NCBI GenBank assembly: GCA_036702865.1
Contig: DATNQD010000059.1
Span: 434,001-498,000 of the forward strand
Length of the DNA: 64,000 nucleotides
Direction: 5' to 3'
Source of the DNA: Trichocoleus sp.
Lineage (GTDB): Bacteria > Cyanobacteriota > Cyanobacteriia > Elainellales > Elainellaceae
Shown: positions 16,796 through 25,966 of the stretch, in pieces
Layout of the letters: the number at the start of each line of letters is the position of its first letter
How positions within the stretch are numbered: position 1 is the stretch's first letter
The notes under the pieces: model-generated
What the model was told of the DNA's origin: nothing
Database searches by the model: none
The model's input: the letters and a program-made list of their open reading frames with translations, nothing else
Made by a program: the position numbers and the translations under genes

Positions 16796-17974
16796 ATGAC
16801 CTTTTGCGAATATAGACCCGGGCTGGAAGGGGTTCCCGCAACACAATCAAGCATCAGCTTTGTTGATGGAAAGAACGGAGTTCTGGAATATCGAGGCATC
16901 GGTATCGAGGACTTGGCGAAACACAGCACCTTCTTGGAAACGTCCTACCTGCTGATCTGGGGCTATCTGCCTTCCAAGGATGAGCTTGCCGACTTCGAGC
17001 ATGAAATTCGCTACCATCGACGGCTGAAATACCGGGTTCGGGACATGATGAAATGCTTCCCCGAAAGCGGACACCCCATGGATGCGCTTCAGGCTTGTGC
17101 TGCGGCTCTGGGTTTATTCTATTCCCGGCGTGCTCTGGATAATCCGGTCTACATTCGTGATGCAGTCGTGCGTCTGCTGGCAAAAATCCCGACGATGGTT
17201 GCCGCATTCCAACTGATGCGAAAGGGGAATGACCCTGTCCAGCCTCGTGACGATCTCGATTATGCCGCCAATTTCCTCTATATGCTGAACGAGCAGGAAC
17301 CCGATCCGCTCGCTGCCCGCATTTTTGATATTTGTCTGACACTCCACGCTGAGCATACGATCAACGCTTCCACTTTCTCGGCAATGGTAACGGCTTCAAC
17401 GCTAACTGACCCTTACGCCGTGATTGCTTCCGCAGTCGGAACGCTGGCAGGTCCTTTACATGGCGGCGCAAACGAAGAAGTGATCGAGATGCTGGAGGAG
17501 ATTGGATCGATCGATAACGTTGAGCCTTACCTGGAAAATTGTCTACAGCGCAAATCCAAGATCATGGGCTTTGGGCATCGCGTTTATAAAGTAAAAGACC
17601 CTCGCGCCATTATTCTGCAAGAACTAGCAGAGCAGTTATTTGAGAAATTTGGACGTGACCACTATTACGATGTAGCAGTTGCTTTAGAGAAAGCCGTCTC
17701 CGATCGCTTGGGGCACAAGGGTATTTACCCCAACGTTGACTTCTACTCTGGCTTGGTTTATCGCAAGATGGGCATTCCGACCGATCTATTTACGCCTGTC
17801 TTTGCCATTGCTCGCGTCGCGGGTTGGCTGGCGCACTGGAAAGAGCAACTGGAAGAGAACCGGATCTTCCGCCCCACCCAAATCTACACGGGGATGCGGG
17901 GTACGCCTTATGTGCCGATCGAAAAACGGCAGTCGGGGCATGATCAGGAACTAATGGATTTAGTAACTGGTTAA
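16796..17974 (+). CDS. gltA: Citrate synthase
   Basis: The 392-aa enzyme condenses oxaloacetate and acetyl-CoA to citrate, opening the oxidative branch that supplies 2-oxoglutarate for ammonium assimilation. Diagnostic segments are GVLEYRGIGIEDLA, the substrate loop GPLHGGANEE, MGFGHRVYKVKDPR with its catalytic histidine, and NVDFYSGLVY with the catalytic aspartate. The TGMRGTPYVPIE ending is typical of the short bacterial/cyanobacterial type. I chose the ATG at 16796, because MTFCEYRPGLEGVPA matches homologous N-termini and a GGTGA lies just upstream; a TTG at 16775 in frame would add seven residues. A perfect tandem duplication lies in its leader. Confidence 0.96.
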   Translation: MTFCEYRPGLEGVPATQSSISFVDGKNGVLEYRGIGIEDLAKHSTFLETSYLLIWGYLPSKDELADFEHEIRYHRRLKYRVRDMMKCFPESGHPMDALQACAAALGLFYSRRALDNPVYIRDAVVRLLAKIPTMVAAFQLMRKGNDPVQPRDDLDYAANFLYMLNEQEPDPLAARIFDICLTLHAEHTINASTFSAMVTASTLTDPYAVIASAVGTLAGPLHGGANEEVIEMLEEIGSIDNVEPYLENCLQRKSKIMGFGHRVYKVKDPRAIILQELAEQLFEKFGRDHYYDVAVALEKAVSDRLGHKGIYPNVDFYSGLVYRKMGIPTDLFTPVFAIARVAGWLAHWKEQLEENRIFRPTQIYTGMRGTPYVPIEKRQSGHDQELMDLVTG

Positions 17975-17978
17975 TTGC

Positions 17979-18010
17979 TGAGGGGTAATCGGTAATGGGT
18001 GAGGGGTAAT
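17979..18010. repeat. Short direct repeat after gltA
   Basis: TGAGGGGTAAT occurs at 17979-17989 and 18000-18010, a 21-bp period, directly after the gltA stop. It resembles the other short two-copy repeats in this window. Confidence 0.6.
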
Positions 18011-18077
18011 TTCGCTATCCTGATCCCTGAATCTCTCTTTTAGACTGGAAATGAGAGGGACTGGAGCCATTGCGCCT

Positions 18078-19223
18078 ATGACTGAGTTAGAAACTGTTTG
18101 CCAGAGTGACCTGGTTCATCAAATTGTGATCGATCGCGCTACGACTGAGGAACTGGGTCGTGTGGAAGTACTGTGGATGTATCCTCCAGCGCATCGGGTA
18201 CTTGGATTCGTCTGCAAGTCGGGGCTATTGGGCAACAAAAAATCAGCCTTTAAGCTGGATGATATTGAGGCGATCGGGGGGAGCGGCGTTCTCGTCCGGA
18301 GTCGAGGGCAGGCAACGACGGCAGACCGGGTCAAGCGGCTAGAGTCGCTGATGCAGCATGAAGTTTGGAGTGAGCGAGGCGATCGATTGGGCAAAATCAC
18401 CGATTGTCTGTTTAATCTTCGCACCGGACAAATCACCCATTACTTGTTTGCCTCTGGAGAACTGCCAGGAATTATGGGAGAGGTGTATCAGATTGCGCCT
18501 TCGCAGATCGTCAGCGTTGGTAAAAAGCGAGTCTTGATTTACGACATTGCGGCAGATCAGCTTGAACTGTACCAGGAGAGCTTGCCCCGGAAAGTCTCGA
18601 AGGCGGGCGAAGCCTTTAAGGAAGAAGCAGTACAGGAGTGGCGATCGATCTCGCAGCGGGCAAAAGAGCGGTTTCAGGGCTTGACCGAACAAGCAAAGGA
18701 ACGCGCCCAAACCTGGAATGAGCGATTGCGAGAAGAAGCACAACTGTTGGCAGAACGGGCTAGAGAACAAAGCCAGGAATTGGCAGAACAGGTCAAAGAA
18801 CAGACGCAAACGATCGGCAGGCAGGTCGAAGAAGGCTTCCAAACCTTGACTGTTCATGCAGAAGAAATTTTTGAGGCAACCGATCGATCGACTCCTGCCA
18901 GAGACAAGGCTGATGTTGAGGACGAATTCGACTTTGAAGATGACTTTGACTTTGAAGATGACTTCGAGGATGAAGAGGAATTTAATCCGAAAGTCAATTC
19001 TCCCAGTCCAGCCAATCAACCTGAATCGCAAGCAAACCAAGCTGGAAATCAGTCTGAATCTGATGAGTGGGATGACGAATGGGGAGATGAATGGGACGTT
19101 AAAAGCAATGTTAAGCCAGACACTGCTGTCACGCCTGAACGCCCTCCAATTCCCGACCTTCAACCGCTATCCTCTCCCAAAACAGATTTGGCAGACGATG
19201 ACGATGACGAACCCTGGATTTAG
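18078..19223 (+). CDS. PRC-barrel domain protein with amphipathic helix and acidic tail
   Basis: The 381-aa protein contains two PRC-barrel-like domains (about residues 5-85 with LGRVEVLWMYPPAHRVLGF, and 90-165 with VWSERGDRLGKITDCLFNL). A long region of near-repeating helical units follows (about 190-275: QERFQGLTEQAKERAQ-like, with repeated EQ/AERA/Q phrases), and then a very acidic tail rich in EFDFEDDF and DEWDDEWG. PRC barrels act in photosynthesis, RNA processing and cell-surface contexts, so the domain alone does not fix a function. I place the start at 18078 (MTELETVCQSDL), the likely family start; an ATG at 18051 would add nine residues. Confidence 0.8.
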   Translation: MTELETVCQSDLVHQIVIDRATTEELGRVEVLWMYPPAHRVLGFVCKSGLLGNKKSAFKLDDIEAIGGSGVLVRSRGQATTADRVKRLESLMQHEVWSERGDRLGKITDCLFNLRTGQITHYLFASGELPGIMGEVYQIAPSQIVSVGKKRVLIYDIAADQLELYQESLPRKVSKAGEAFKEEAVQEWRSISQRAKERFQGLTEQAKERAQTWNERLREEAQLLAERAREQSQELAEQVKEQTQTIGRQVEEGFQTLTVHAEEIFEATDRSTPARDKADVEDEFDFEDDFDFEDDFEDEEEFNPKVNSPSPANQPESQANQAGNQSESDEWDDEWGDEWDVKSNVKPDTAVTPERPPIPDLQPLSSPKTDLADDDDDEPWI

Positions 19224-19280
19224 TAGACTCTAAGCAGTAAAGTCTCTGTACATATTAAAATGTGATTCGAGTCGCCGCTT

Positions 19281-20432
19281 ATGACTACAACCCCCCTGTC
19301 TACCGGGATCGAAGTTCGTGCTGTCACCACGCCCCAGGACGCCGAGCAGTTTCTCGATCTGCCTGCAAAAGTTTACGTGAAAGACCCACAATGGGTTCCT
19401 CCCATTCGCAGCAGCGTTGTTGGAGAGCTTGCTGAAACCAATCCCTTCCGGCAGTACGGCAGGCTTCAGCAGTTTATCGCCGTTAAACCTGGAACAGAGG
19501 AGGTAGTCGGTCGGATTGTCGCAGCGGTTAACGATCGCCTGATTGAACGAGAAGGACAGAAGATTGGGCTATTCGGCTATTTTGAATGCATTGAAGATTT
19601 TTCAGTGGCTCAGGCTCTTTTTGATGCAGCGGGGCAGTGGCTTCGATCCCAGGGTATGACGATCGTGCGGGGCCCCATTAACCTCTCCACACACAATAGC
19701 TGCCTGTTTCTGGTCGATGGCTTTGACTCGCCGCCAGTGATCATGATGCCTTACAATCCGCCCTACTATCCGCAGTTTATGGAGCAGGACGGCTGGCACA
19801 AAGCCAAAGACGCTTACGCCTACGATTTTCCGCTCACGACCCAACTGCCCGAAGAATTCGAGAAAGCCTATCGGATTGCTTGTAAGTCGGGGGTGACCTT
19901 CCGCCCCATCCACACCAAAGGCGAAGGATTTCAGCAAGATTGCGTCAGCCTCTATCACTTATTCAATAAAGCTTTTGCCCCCAACTGGAGTTCGACCCCT
20001 CGCACCCTGGAAGAATTTTTAGAGGAAGCCAAATCGCTGCAAAGTTTAGTTGATCCTGATATCTTTCCGATCGCGGAATACAACGGCGAAATGATCGGCT
20101 TCTTTATGGGCTTACCCGACTACAACATTGCCCTGAAGCATGTTAACGGCAAGCTCAACTGGCTCGGCATCCTCAAATTTCTCTGGTATCGTCGCCAAGT
20201 TGATGTAGGGCGCGTGATTGCCATTTGTTCCTTACCGGAATATCGCCGCAAAATGGTGCCGCTCGCCTTAATTTACCTCGGCATGAGTGGTGGTATTCAA
20301 AAAGGTAAACCCTATCGAAGGGCTGAACTCTCCTGGGTTTTTGAAGATAACAATGCTTCACGGAGAGTGATTGAAGCCTCTGGCGGCAAAGTGTATAAAA
20401 CCTATCGCATTTATGAGAAAAGTCTGGTTTAG
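19281..20432 (+). CDS. GNAT-family N-acetyltransferase (long form)
   Basis: The 383-aa protein is a long member of the GNAT superfamily widespread in cyanobacteria and other bacteria. Indicative regions are VYVKDPQWVPPIRSSVV, GRIVAAVNDRLIEREGQKIGLFGYFE (the acyl-CoA-binding core region) and MTIVRGPINLSTHNSCLFLVDGFD. The C-terminal half carries a second acetyltransferase-like lobe ending in AELSWVFEDNNASRRVIEASGGKVYKTYRIYEK. It probably transfers an acetyl or acyl group, but the substrate is unknown. A 15-bp tandem repeat begins exactly at the stop codon. It lies upstream of an SDR gene on the same strand with a 130-bp gap. Confidence 0.85.
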   Translation: MTTTPLSTGIEVRAVTTPQDAEQFLDLPAKVYVKDPQWVPPIRSSVVGELAETNPFRQYGRLQQFIAVKPGTEEVVGRIVAAVNDRLIEREGQKIGLFGYFECIEDFSVAQALFDAAGQWLRSQGMTIVRGPINLSTHNSCLFLVDGFDSPPVIMMPYNPPYYPQFMEQDGWHKAKDAYAYDFPLTTQLPEEFEKAYRIACKSGVTFRPIHTKGEGFQQDCVSLYHLFNKAFAPNWSSTPRTLEEFLEEAKSLQSLVDPDIFPIAEYNGEMIGFFMGLPDYNIALKHVNGKLNWLGILKFLWYRRQVDVGRVIAICSLPEYRRKMVPLALIYLGMSGGIQKGKPYRRAELSWVFEDNNASRRVIEASGGKVYKTYRIYEKSLV

Positions 20433-20458
20433 ACCTTGGTTAATTAGACCTTGGTTAA
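20430..20458. repeat. 15-bp tandem duplication over the GNAT stop codon
   Basis: TAGACCTTGGTTAAT begins at the TAG stop codon (20430-20432) and repeats at 20445-20458, with only the last base differing. The duplication therefore restates the stop just downstream. Confidence 0.85.
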
Positions 20459-20562
20459 AAAGTTGCACATCTGGCGAATCTCCCTAATTCTCTTCTAGGA
20501 AGTTTAAAAAGGGAGGACTGCGTCGCTCAACGTTCCTTTTTTGCATAGCAGCAAGAGCAAGT

Positions 20563-21516
20563 ATGAAAGCACTGGTTACTGGAGCAAGTGGATTTACCGG
20601 ATCTCACCTGGTCAAAGCCCTAGTCGATCGCGGTGACACTGTCGTTGCCTTTGTCCGAAAATCCAGCAATTTGTCTCGGCTGGCAGGCTATGATGTGCAA
20701 TTCGCCTACGGAGACATTACCGATCGCCCTGCTCTGGAAGCGGCAATGCAGGGTGTTGATGTCGTTTTTCATACTGCTGCCTATGTTGAACTGGGACTAG
20801 TCAACGCAGCCGAAATGGAGCGAATCAATGTGGAAGGAACCCGCGCTGTTTTGGAGGCGGCAAAAGCTGCTGGAATTGGCAAAACGGTTTATTGCAGCAC
20901 GATCGGCATCTATGGCGATACGCAGGGACGGCTGATCAACGAAACCTTTCAGCGCGAGCAGCAGGGCTTTTCTTCGGCATACGATCGTACGAAATATCTG
21001 GCACAACAGCTTGTTGATCAGGCTGTCTCAGATGGCTTACCCGTTGTCAGCGTTATGCCTTCCGGTATTTTTGGCGCAGATGATCCTCATTTTGGTCCAG
21101 CATTACAAGCATTTCGCCAGGGTAAATTAAAGGTTTGGGCAGGGGGCGATCGAATTACCGGAATCGTTCATGTTGATGATTTGGTTGCGGCAATGGTGCT
21201 AGCAGCCGAAAAAGCGCCATCTGGTTCACACTATATTGCTTCGACCGGGGAACTTTCAACCCGCGAAATGTTTGATTTTATCAGCCAGGAAACAGGCATT
21301 CCTGCGCCTCGCGAAATCCCCGAACCAATCGTTCGCTTCACCGGAAATCTGCTTGACTCGATCGGCAAGCTCTTCTCCTGGCAGCCCCCAATCAGCCGCG
21401 AACGAGTTCACTACATTTACGATCGCTGCGTTCGCGTTGATGGCAGCAAAGCCAGACAAGAGCTGGGCTGGAATCCCCGATCGGTGGAAACAACCCTGCG
21501 TGATTGCCTGAAATAG
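20563..21516 (+). CDS. NAD(P)-dependent epimerase/dehydratase, extended SDR
   Basis: The 317-aa protein is an extended short-chain dehydrogenase/reductase. The dinucleotide-binding motif is VTGASGFTGSHLV near the N-terminus (GxxGFxG), followed by DVVFHTAAYVELG and the catalytic YDRTK pair (Tyr and Lys). The serine step is in VYCSTIGIYG. The overall pattern resembles hopanoid-associated sugar epimerases and related nucleoside-diphosphate-sugar epimerases, but substrate specificity cannot be read from sequence. It converges on the ABC ATPase gene only a few bases downstream. Confidence 0.88.
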   Translation: MKALVTGASGFTGSHLVKALVDRGDTVVAFVRKSSNLSRLAGYDVQFAYGDITDRPALEAAMQGVDVVFHTAAYVELGLVNAAEMERINVEGTRAVLEAAKAAGIGKTVYCSTIGIYGDTQGRLINETFQREQQGFSSAYDRTKYLAQQLVDQAVSDGLPVVSVMPSGIFGADDPHFGPALQAFRQGKLKVWAGGDRITGIVHVDDLVAAMVLAAEKAPSGSHYIASTGELSTREMFDFISQETGIPAPREIPEPIVRFTGNLLDSIGKLFSWQPPISRERVHYIYDRCVRVDGSKARQELGWNPRSVETTLRDCLK

Positions 21517-21519
21517 TCG

Positions 21520-22326
21520 TTAAAATCGCCATCCCTGGCTCAGTGTGACGTTGCTGTTCCGCTCGCTCAAAATCCCATCTTCTAAGTAAGCAACGCGATC
21601 GGCAACGTCAATGATGCGCGGGTCGTGCGTCACCATAATTACAGTACGATTGCCTTCTTTTGCCAGTTTGCGGAGCAGCGTGATCACGGCATGTCCGCTG
21701 TGAGAATCGAGGGCGGCGGTGGGTTCATCTGCCAAAATAAACTGGGGATTGCCTGCTAAAGAACGGGCAATGGCAACTCGCTGCTTCTGCCCACCAGACA
21801 AGTCACGCGGCAGACTCTTTGCCTTATCCGCCAAACCCACTTGATCAAGCAAAAACATCGCTTCATGTCGGGCAGTACGTCCTTTTGTCCCTTTCATATT
21901 TAGGGCAAGTTCAACGTTCTCCACAGCACTCAAAGCAGGGAAGAGATTGAACTCTTGAAAGATAAAGCCCAGGTTCTTGAGGCGGAACTGCGCCAACTGC
22001 GATCGGTTCATCCGTGTCAGGTCTTGTCCAAGTAGACAAACGGTTCCGGCAGTGGGAGTGAGAATGCCACCTAGAATGGAGAGCAGTGTGGTTTTACCTG
22101 AGCCGGAAGGACCCATGAGCAGTTGGATTTCGCCGCGATAGACATCTAGGTTGATGTCCTTGAGAGCGTGATAGCGCTGAGAGCCATTTTGGAAGACCAT
22201 CTCCACATCACGTACCGTAATTGCCCGTGTCCCTGTACCGCAAGCCTCCCGACTTGCCTCCGTGACCGAGTGCATCACCGACGATTCTGCTAAATTCACC
22301 TGGAAATTGACGGGAGTAGCTGTCAT
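21520..22326 (-). CDS. ABC transporter ATP-binding protein, DevA/LolD-like
   Basis: With the ATG at 22326 the protein is 268 aa and is the ATPase of a MacB/LolD/DevA-type exporter. It has Walker A GPSGSGKTTLLSILGG, the signature DLSGGQKQRVAIARSLAG, Walker B FILADEPTAALD and the H-loop VTHDP. Further upstream in frame, a start at 22401 would add 25 residues without family character. The gene follows the FtsX-type permease gene on the same strand and works with it, probably in exporting lipid, peptide or glycolipid across the envelope. The membrane-fusion protein (DevB) expected in such an exporter is not next to the pair. Confidence 0.9.
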   Translation of the reverse strand: MTATPVNFQVNLAESSVMHSVTEASREACGTGTRAITVRDVEMVFQNGSQRYHALKDINLDVYRGEIQLLMGPSGSGKTTLLSILGGILTPTAGTVCLLGQDLTRMNRSQLAQFRLKNLGFIFQEFNLFPALSAVENVELALNMKGTKGRTARHEAMFLLDQVGLADKAKSLPRDLSGGQKQRVAIARSLAGNPQFILADEPTAALDSHSGHAVITLLRKLAKEGNRTVIMVTHDPRIIDVADRVAYLEDGILSERNSNVTLSQGWRF

Positions 22327-22644
22327 TTTGACTGAGTTAAGTTGAGTGTAAGTAGAGTGGGAACTAAGCGACTGATGTACACGGTTGATGTGGAGGAGCA
22401 ATGCGATCGAGGGTGCGGTTTGGAGAAATCCTTCGCTTCTAGATCCACCAGCAATTATCTAGAATTCGGATTGGCGTGTGAGTTTATATCTGCACCAGTT
22501 GAGGAATTAATTTTCGTCTGTTCTAGGATCTACCCAGTTCTTGACGGGGTACGGCGTGACAAGGTTCATGTCTAAACAATATCTTCAAGGAACTATTCAT
22601 ATTCTGTAATGATTTCAAAGATTGTTAACTTCGGATTTCAAAGT
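22327..22644. other. Gap between the exporter permease and ATPase genes
   Basis: The gap of about 320 bases is AT-rich and has no coding frame on either strand that I can support. The pair may be cotranscribed across it, or the ATPase may have its own promoter here. Confidence 0.4.
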
Positions 22645-23883
22645 TTATGATTTGAACACAATTGCCGGATCAACGCGGGTTACTTTCTGGATCGCAAACA
22701 GAGCAGAACCAACGCACATCAGGATGGTGATGCCCAGAATCCCGGTTGCAGCGATCGGCGTAATCAAAATCGTGATGCCCTGCGTGTTAAAGGTCCAAAC
22801 ACCTAAGCCCCAGCAAAGCGCCAGACTGGGAAAATATCCTAGAACCGCCATCCACAGTGATTGTTGGATAATGATGCTGTAAATGACCCGATCGCCCACG
22901 CCCATTGCTTTTAAGGTAGCAAACTCCTTCATATGATCAGAAACAGAAGAATAAAGAATCTGTCCCACGATCACCATCCCCACAATCACCCCCACAGTTG
23001 CTCCTAACCCCAGAATGAAACCGATGCCCGTTCGCTGAAGCCAGTAGTTACGGGTTCGAGCTGCCATTTCACTACGCGTATAGGCACGAGTACTGGGAAT
23101 CGCTGCTTCCAGGCGTTTTTTGAGCTGTTCCAGGTCTTCTCCTGGCTTTGCCTTGACCAAAACGTAGGTAATGGGATCAGTTGCGGTAAGCGGCGTCGGC
23201 TTCGTAGCTACTGTGGAATTTGGGGAAGTCTCATAAACATTGGTACAGAGGAATTGATCCCCCTGCATCCGACAGTTGAGATTTGCGGTACGGTTGCCAG
23301 TCGCGTAGGCTTTGGCATTTTCGAGCGAGGTGAATAAATAAGAGCTGGACGCAACCGACTGAGCATCCTGGGTGAGAGCAGAGACTTTAACAGGCAGAGA
23401 ACCGATCGTCGCTCTGTCTCCGATCTGCTGCACATTTAGACTATCGAGGGAGCTGCGATCGACCATAACGCTGTAGGGCTGTTTCAAGTCACTCAGACTG
23501 CCTGCACTCAAGTCAAACGAATTGAACAGTTGCCCAGTAGGGTCAAAACCGAAAATCCGCACCGAGCTAATTTCGCCCTGAGAACTGCGCCAAATGCCGC
23601 CGCTGAGAAGCAGTGCTTCTGCCCGTCCTACCCCTGATACTTTTTGAGCTTGCGCTAAGGCTCCGGCAGAAATTGGCAGCGTTAGCTCAACCTCGACCAT
23701 GTCCTGGCTGGCAACCCAGATATCAGCATTGGAGCGCTCGACCAGCAGCCCGACCGATCGAACAAAGCCATTGAGGATACCCGTTTGAATGGTCACCAGG
23801 CTCACCGCAAAGACAATCCCTGCCTGAGCGACCAGGAAGCGGGGAATGTCTTCAAATAAATTGCGACGAGCAATGGAAGCCAT
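22645..23883 (-). CDS. ABC transporter permease, DevC/FtsX type
   Basis: The 412-aa protein is a MacB/DevC-like permease with the FtsX arrangement. There is one N-terminal TM helix (about 17-45), a large extracytoplasmic domain (about 50-280) and three C-terminal TM helices (about 285-325, 335-370, 375-400). The FtsX-like VGMVIVGQILYSSVSDHMKEFATLKAMG stretch marks the second helix and the intracellular loop. The N-terminus (ARRNLFEDIPRFLVAQAG) is characteristic of DevC proteins. It probably works with the ATPase gene downstream. DevBCA-type exporters secrete glycolipids or other envelope substrates. A DevB-like gene is not visible upstream. Confidence 0.9.
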   Translation of the reverse strand: MASIARRNLFEDIPRFLVAQAGIVFAVSLVTIQTGILNGFVRSVGLLVERSNADIWVASQDMVEVELTLPISAGALAQAQKVSGVGRAEALLLSGGIWRSSQGEISSVRIFGFDPTGQLFNSFDLSAGSLSDLKQPYSVMVDRSSLDSLNVQQIGDRATIGSLPVKVSALTQDAQSVASSSYLFTSLENAKAYATGNRTANLNCRMQGDQFLCTNVYETSPNSTVATKPTPLTATDPITYVLVKAKPGEDLEQLKKRLEAAIPSTRAYTRSEMAARTRNYWLQRTGIGFILGLGATVGVIVGMVIVGQILYSSVSDHMKEFATLKAMGVGDRVIYSIIIQQSLWMAVLGYFPSLALCWGLGVWTFNTQGITILITPIAATGILGITILMCVGSALFAIQKVTRVDPAIVFKS

Positions 23884-24319
23884 GAGATCCGAGATAAATA
23901 CGGTAAAGCGATAATAAGGCTTGTTATCAGTATTAGGGAAACAACGCTAGATTACTTCGCCTCTTCGACTCACCTGATTGGGTGAAAGACTACTTCTGGG
24001 GATAGAAGCATACTGTTCAATTTACTGTGGCTCGGTCCGCAAAACCCTGTCAATTGTGACAATTCACCTTCTTCTTTTATTGCGTCCTATCACTGTCTAC
24101 TGTTGGCAGAAAGTTTGATGACGCAAACGATCGAGGTGAATTAGAAAAAGAGACGTGGATACATCAAAACCCGTTCCAGAGAATTGTGGTGTTGGAGAAC
24201 CAGGAGGAATGGAATGAGGAAGAATTGGGAGTGAAAGGGATAGTTGAGATAACAGAAAGCTAATTTCTTGGTGAATACGCTTGTATTAAAAGCTTGTATA
24301 GCCCGTATGGCTAGAAACC
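23884..24319. other. Intergenic region upstream of devC-like gene
   Basis: About 435 bases with no coding frame of note. The region is upstream of the devC-like permease and beyond the stop of the flavoprotein gene, so the permease promoter should be here. I found no perfect NtcA box in it. Confidence 0.4.
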
Positions 24320-25900
24320 TTAGCTGCCAATATTTGCGATCCGATTGAGAAGTCCGAGTAGCGTTCTAGCGCGAGTCGAAAGCAGGGTGCGCTGATAGGT
24401 GTCAGCGGCTCTTTTGATCCCTTCTGCTTGAGTGGGATAAGGATGAATCACGGTAGAAAGCTGACTTAGCCCAACTTTACCCACGATCGCTGTTGTAATT
24501 TCGCTGATCAGATCACCCGCGTGCTTCGCTACTATTGTAGCCCCCAGGATTTTGTCTGCACCCTGCTGATGATGGATCTTGACAAAGCCATTTGTCTCAC
24601 TATCGGTAATGGCGCGATCGACGTCATCTAACGGAATTGTGATTGTTTCGATAGCAATTCCCTTTTGCTGCGCCTCTCGTTCATACAGTCCGACATGGGC
24701 AATTTCAGGATCGGTATAAGTCACCCAGGGCATGATCAAATCGCTGAGTTTTGATCGTCCTAATCCTAATGGCGTAAAGAGAGCATTTTTAATCACAATT
24801 CGAGCCGCAGCATCAGCAGCATGAGTAAATTTCCAATTCATGCAAATATCACCTGCTGCATAAATTTTGGAATTTGTAGTTTGTAAAAAATCATTGACTT
24901 GAACGCCTGCTTTCGCGTCAAATTTTACACCTGCTGCCTCTAAGTTCAGTCCTTCTGCGTTAGGGGCACGTCCGGTTCCCACCAAAATTTCGTCTACGGT
25001 GATGGAACTTTCTCCCTGCTCAGAGCGATAGTGAATCACTTTGCCATCTGGAGCAGTTTCGACTCGTTGAATTTGGGCATTCAAAACGAGTTCAACACCT
25101 TCCTGCAGAAATGCCTGCTGTACAATTTCGGCTGCTTCAGGATCTTCTTTATTGAGAATATGAGAATCGCGATGAAACAGTGTCACCTGAGCGCCAAACC
25201 GCCGGAACGCTTGCGCCAGTTCAGCCCCAAGAGGACCACCCCCAATGACTGCCAATCGATTTGGGCGATCGGTGAGCGAAAAAACGGTTTCATTCGTTAG
25301 ATAGCCTGCTGCCTCGATTCCGGGAATCTCCGGTTTCGCCGCCCTTGCACCCGTTGCAATAACCGCCTTCTTGAAGCGCAACACCTGATCCCCGACCCGT
25401 ACAGTTTGCCTGTCTTCAAACCGACCCTCTCCTAGAAATACATCAATGCCCAACTTTTGGAACCGATCGGCGGAGTCATGATCGCTGATGTCGGCTCGAA
25501 TCCGGCGCATCCTTGCCATTACTGCGGCAAAATTGACTTCAGGTGCAATTGATTTTTCGCCAACCTTGACCCCAAATTGGGCGGCGTTTTGTATCTCTTC
25601 CACCACCCTAGAGGAGCGAATGATTGTCTTGGAGGGCACGCAGCCTAAGTTCAGACAATCTCCTCCCATCAAGTGCCGTTCGATTAAGGCAATCTTCAGA
25701 CCGATCCCCAGTCCGGCGGCTCCAGCAGCAACGACTAATCCAGCCGTTCCAGCGCCGATCACCACCAGATCATAGCGATCTTGAGGGGTGGGGTTTACCC
25801 AGTTGAGTGGATGAACCCGATCGATCAAAGCTTGGTTGTATTCATCCAGGGGAGAAACCAGGGACTCAGGATGGAGTGTGGGGGCAGAAGAGGGAGTCAT
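24320..25900 (-). CDS. Mercuric reductase-like pyridine nucleotide-disulfide oxidoreductase
   Basis: The 526-aa flavoprotein has the FAD-binding motif DLVVIGAGTAGLVVA (about residues 44-58), the redox-active disulfide in GGDCLNLGCVPSK (Cys82, Cys87), the NAD-binding motif AVIGGGPLGAELAQ and the dimer-domain end VIHPYPTQAEGIKRAAD, with the catalytic His/Glu pair. It lacks the N-terminal metal-binding domain and C-terminal Cys pair of true MerA, so the family name does not prove mercury reduction; it may reduce another disulfide or metal. It is next to, and transcribed with, a TVP38/DedA-like membrane gene, a pairing seen in other cyanobacteria. Confidence 0.9.
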   Translation of the reverse strand: MTPSSAPTLHPESLVSPLDEYNQALIDRVHPLNWVNPTPQDRYDLVVIGAGTAGLVVAAGAAGLGIGLKIALIERHLMGGDCLNLGCVPSKTIIRSSRVVEEIQNAAQFGVKVGEKSIAPEVNFAAVMARMRRIRADISDHDSADRFQKLGIDVFLGEGRFEDRQTVRVGDQVLRFKKAVIATGARAAKPEIPGIEAAGYLTNETVFSLTDRPNRLAVIGGGPLGAELAQAFRRFGAQVTLFHRDSHILNKEDPEAAEIVQQAFLQEGVELVLNAQIQRVETAPDGKVIHYRSEQGESSITVDEILVGTGRAPNAEGLNLEAAGVKFDAKAGVQVNDFLQTTNSKIYAAGDICMNWKFTHAADAAARIVIKNALFTPLGLGRSKLSDLIMPWVTYTDPEIAHVGLYEREAQQKGIAIETITIPLDDVDRAITDSETNGFVKIHHQQGADKILGATIVAKHAGDLISEITTAIVGKVGLSQLSTVIHPYPTQAEGIKRAADTYQRTLLSTRARTLLGLLNRIANIGS

Positions 25901-25966
25901 GCGATCGACCTAAACGAGCGATTCTTGATTTTAGGCAGATCAAGCTGATTTTTTCATGAGATGTGG

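Noticed and set aside
16854-17342. 162-codon antisense frame over gltA
   Set aside because: Antisense to a confident citrate synthase and without any motif.
18339-19163. 274-codon antisense frame over the PRC-barrel gene
   Set aside because: The sense frame is clearly coding; the antisense frame is a by-product of the acidic, GAN-rich codons (read as Phe/Leu/Ile).
24320-25900. True mercuric reductase (merA) and a mercury resistance operon
   Set aside because: The protein lacks the N-terminal metal-binding domain and the C-terminal cysteine pair, and no merR, merT or merP lies near it.
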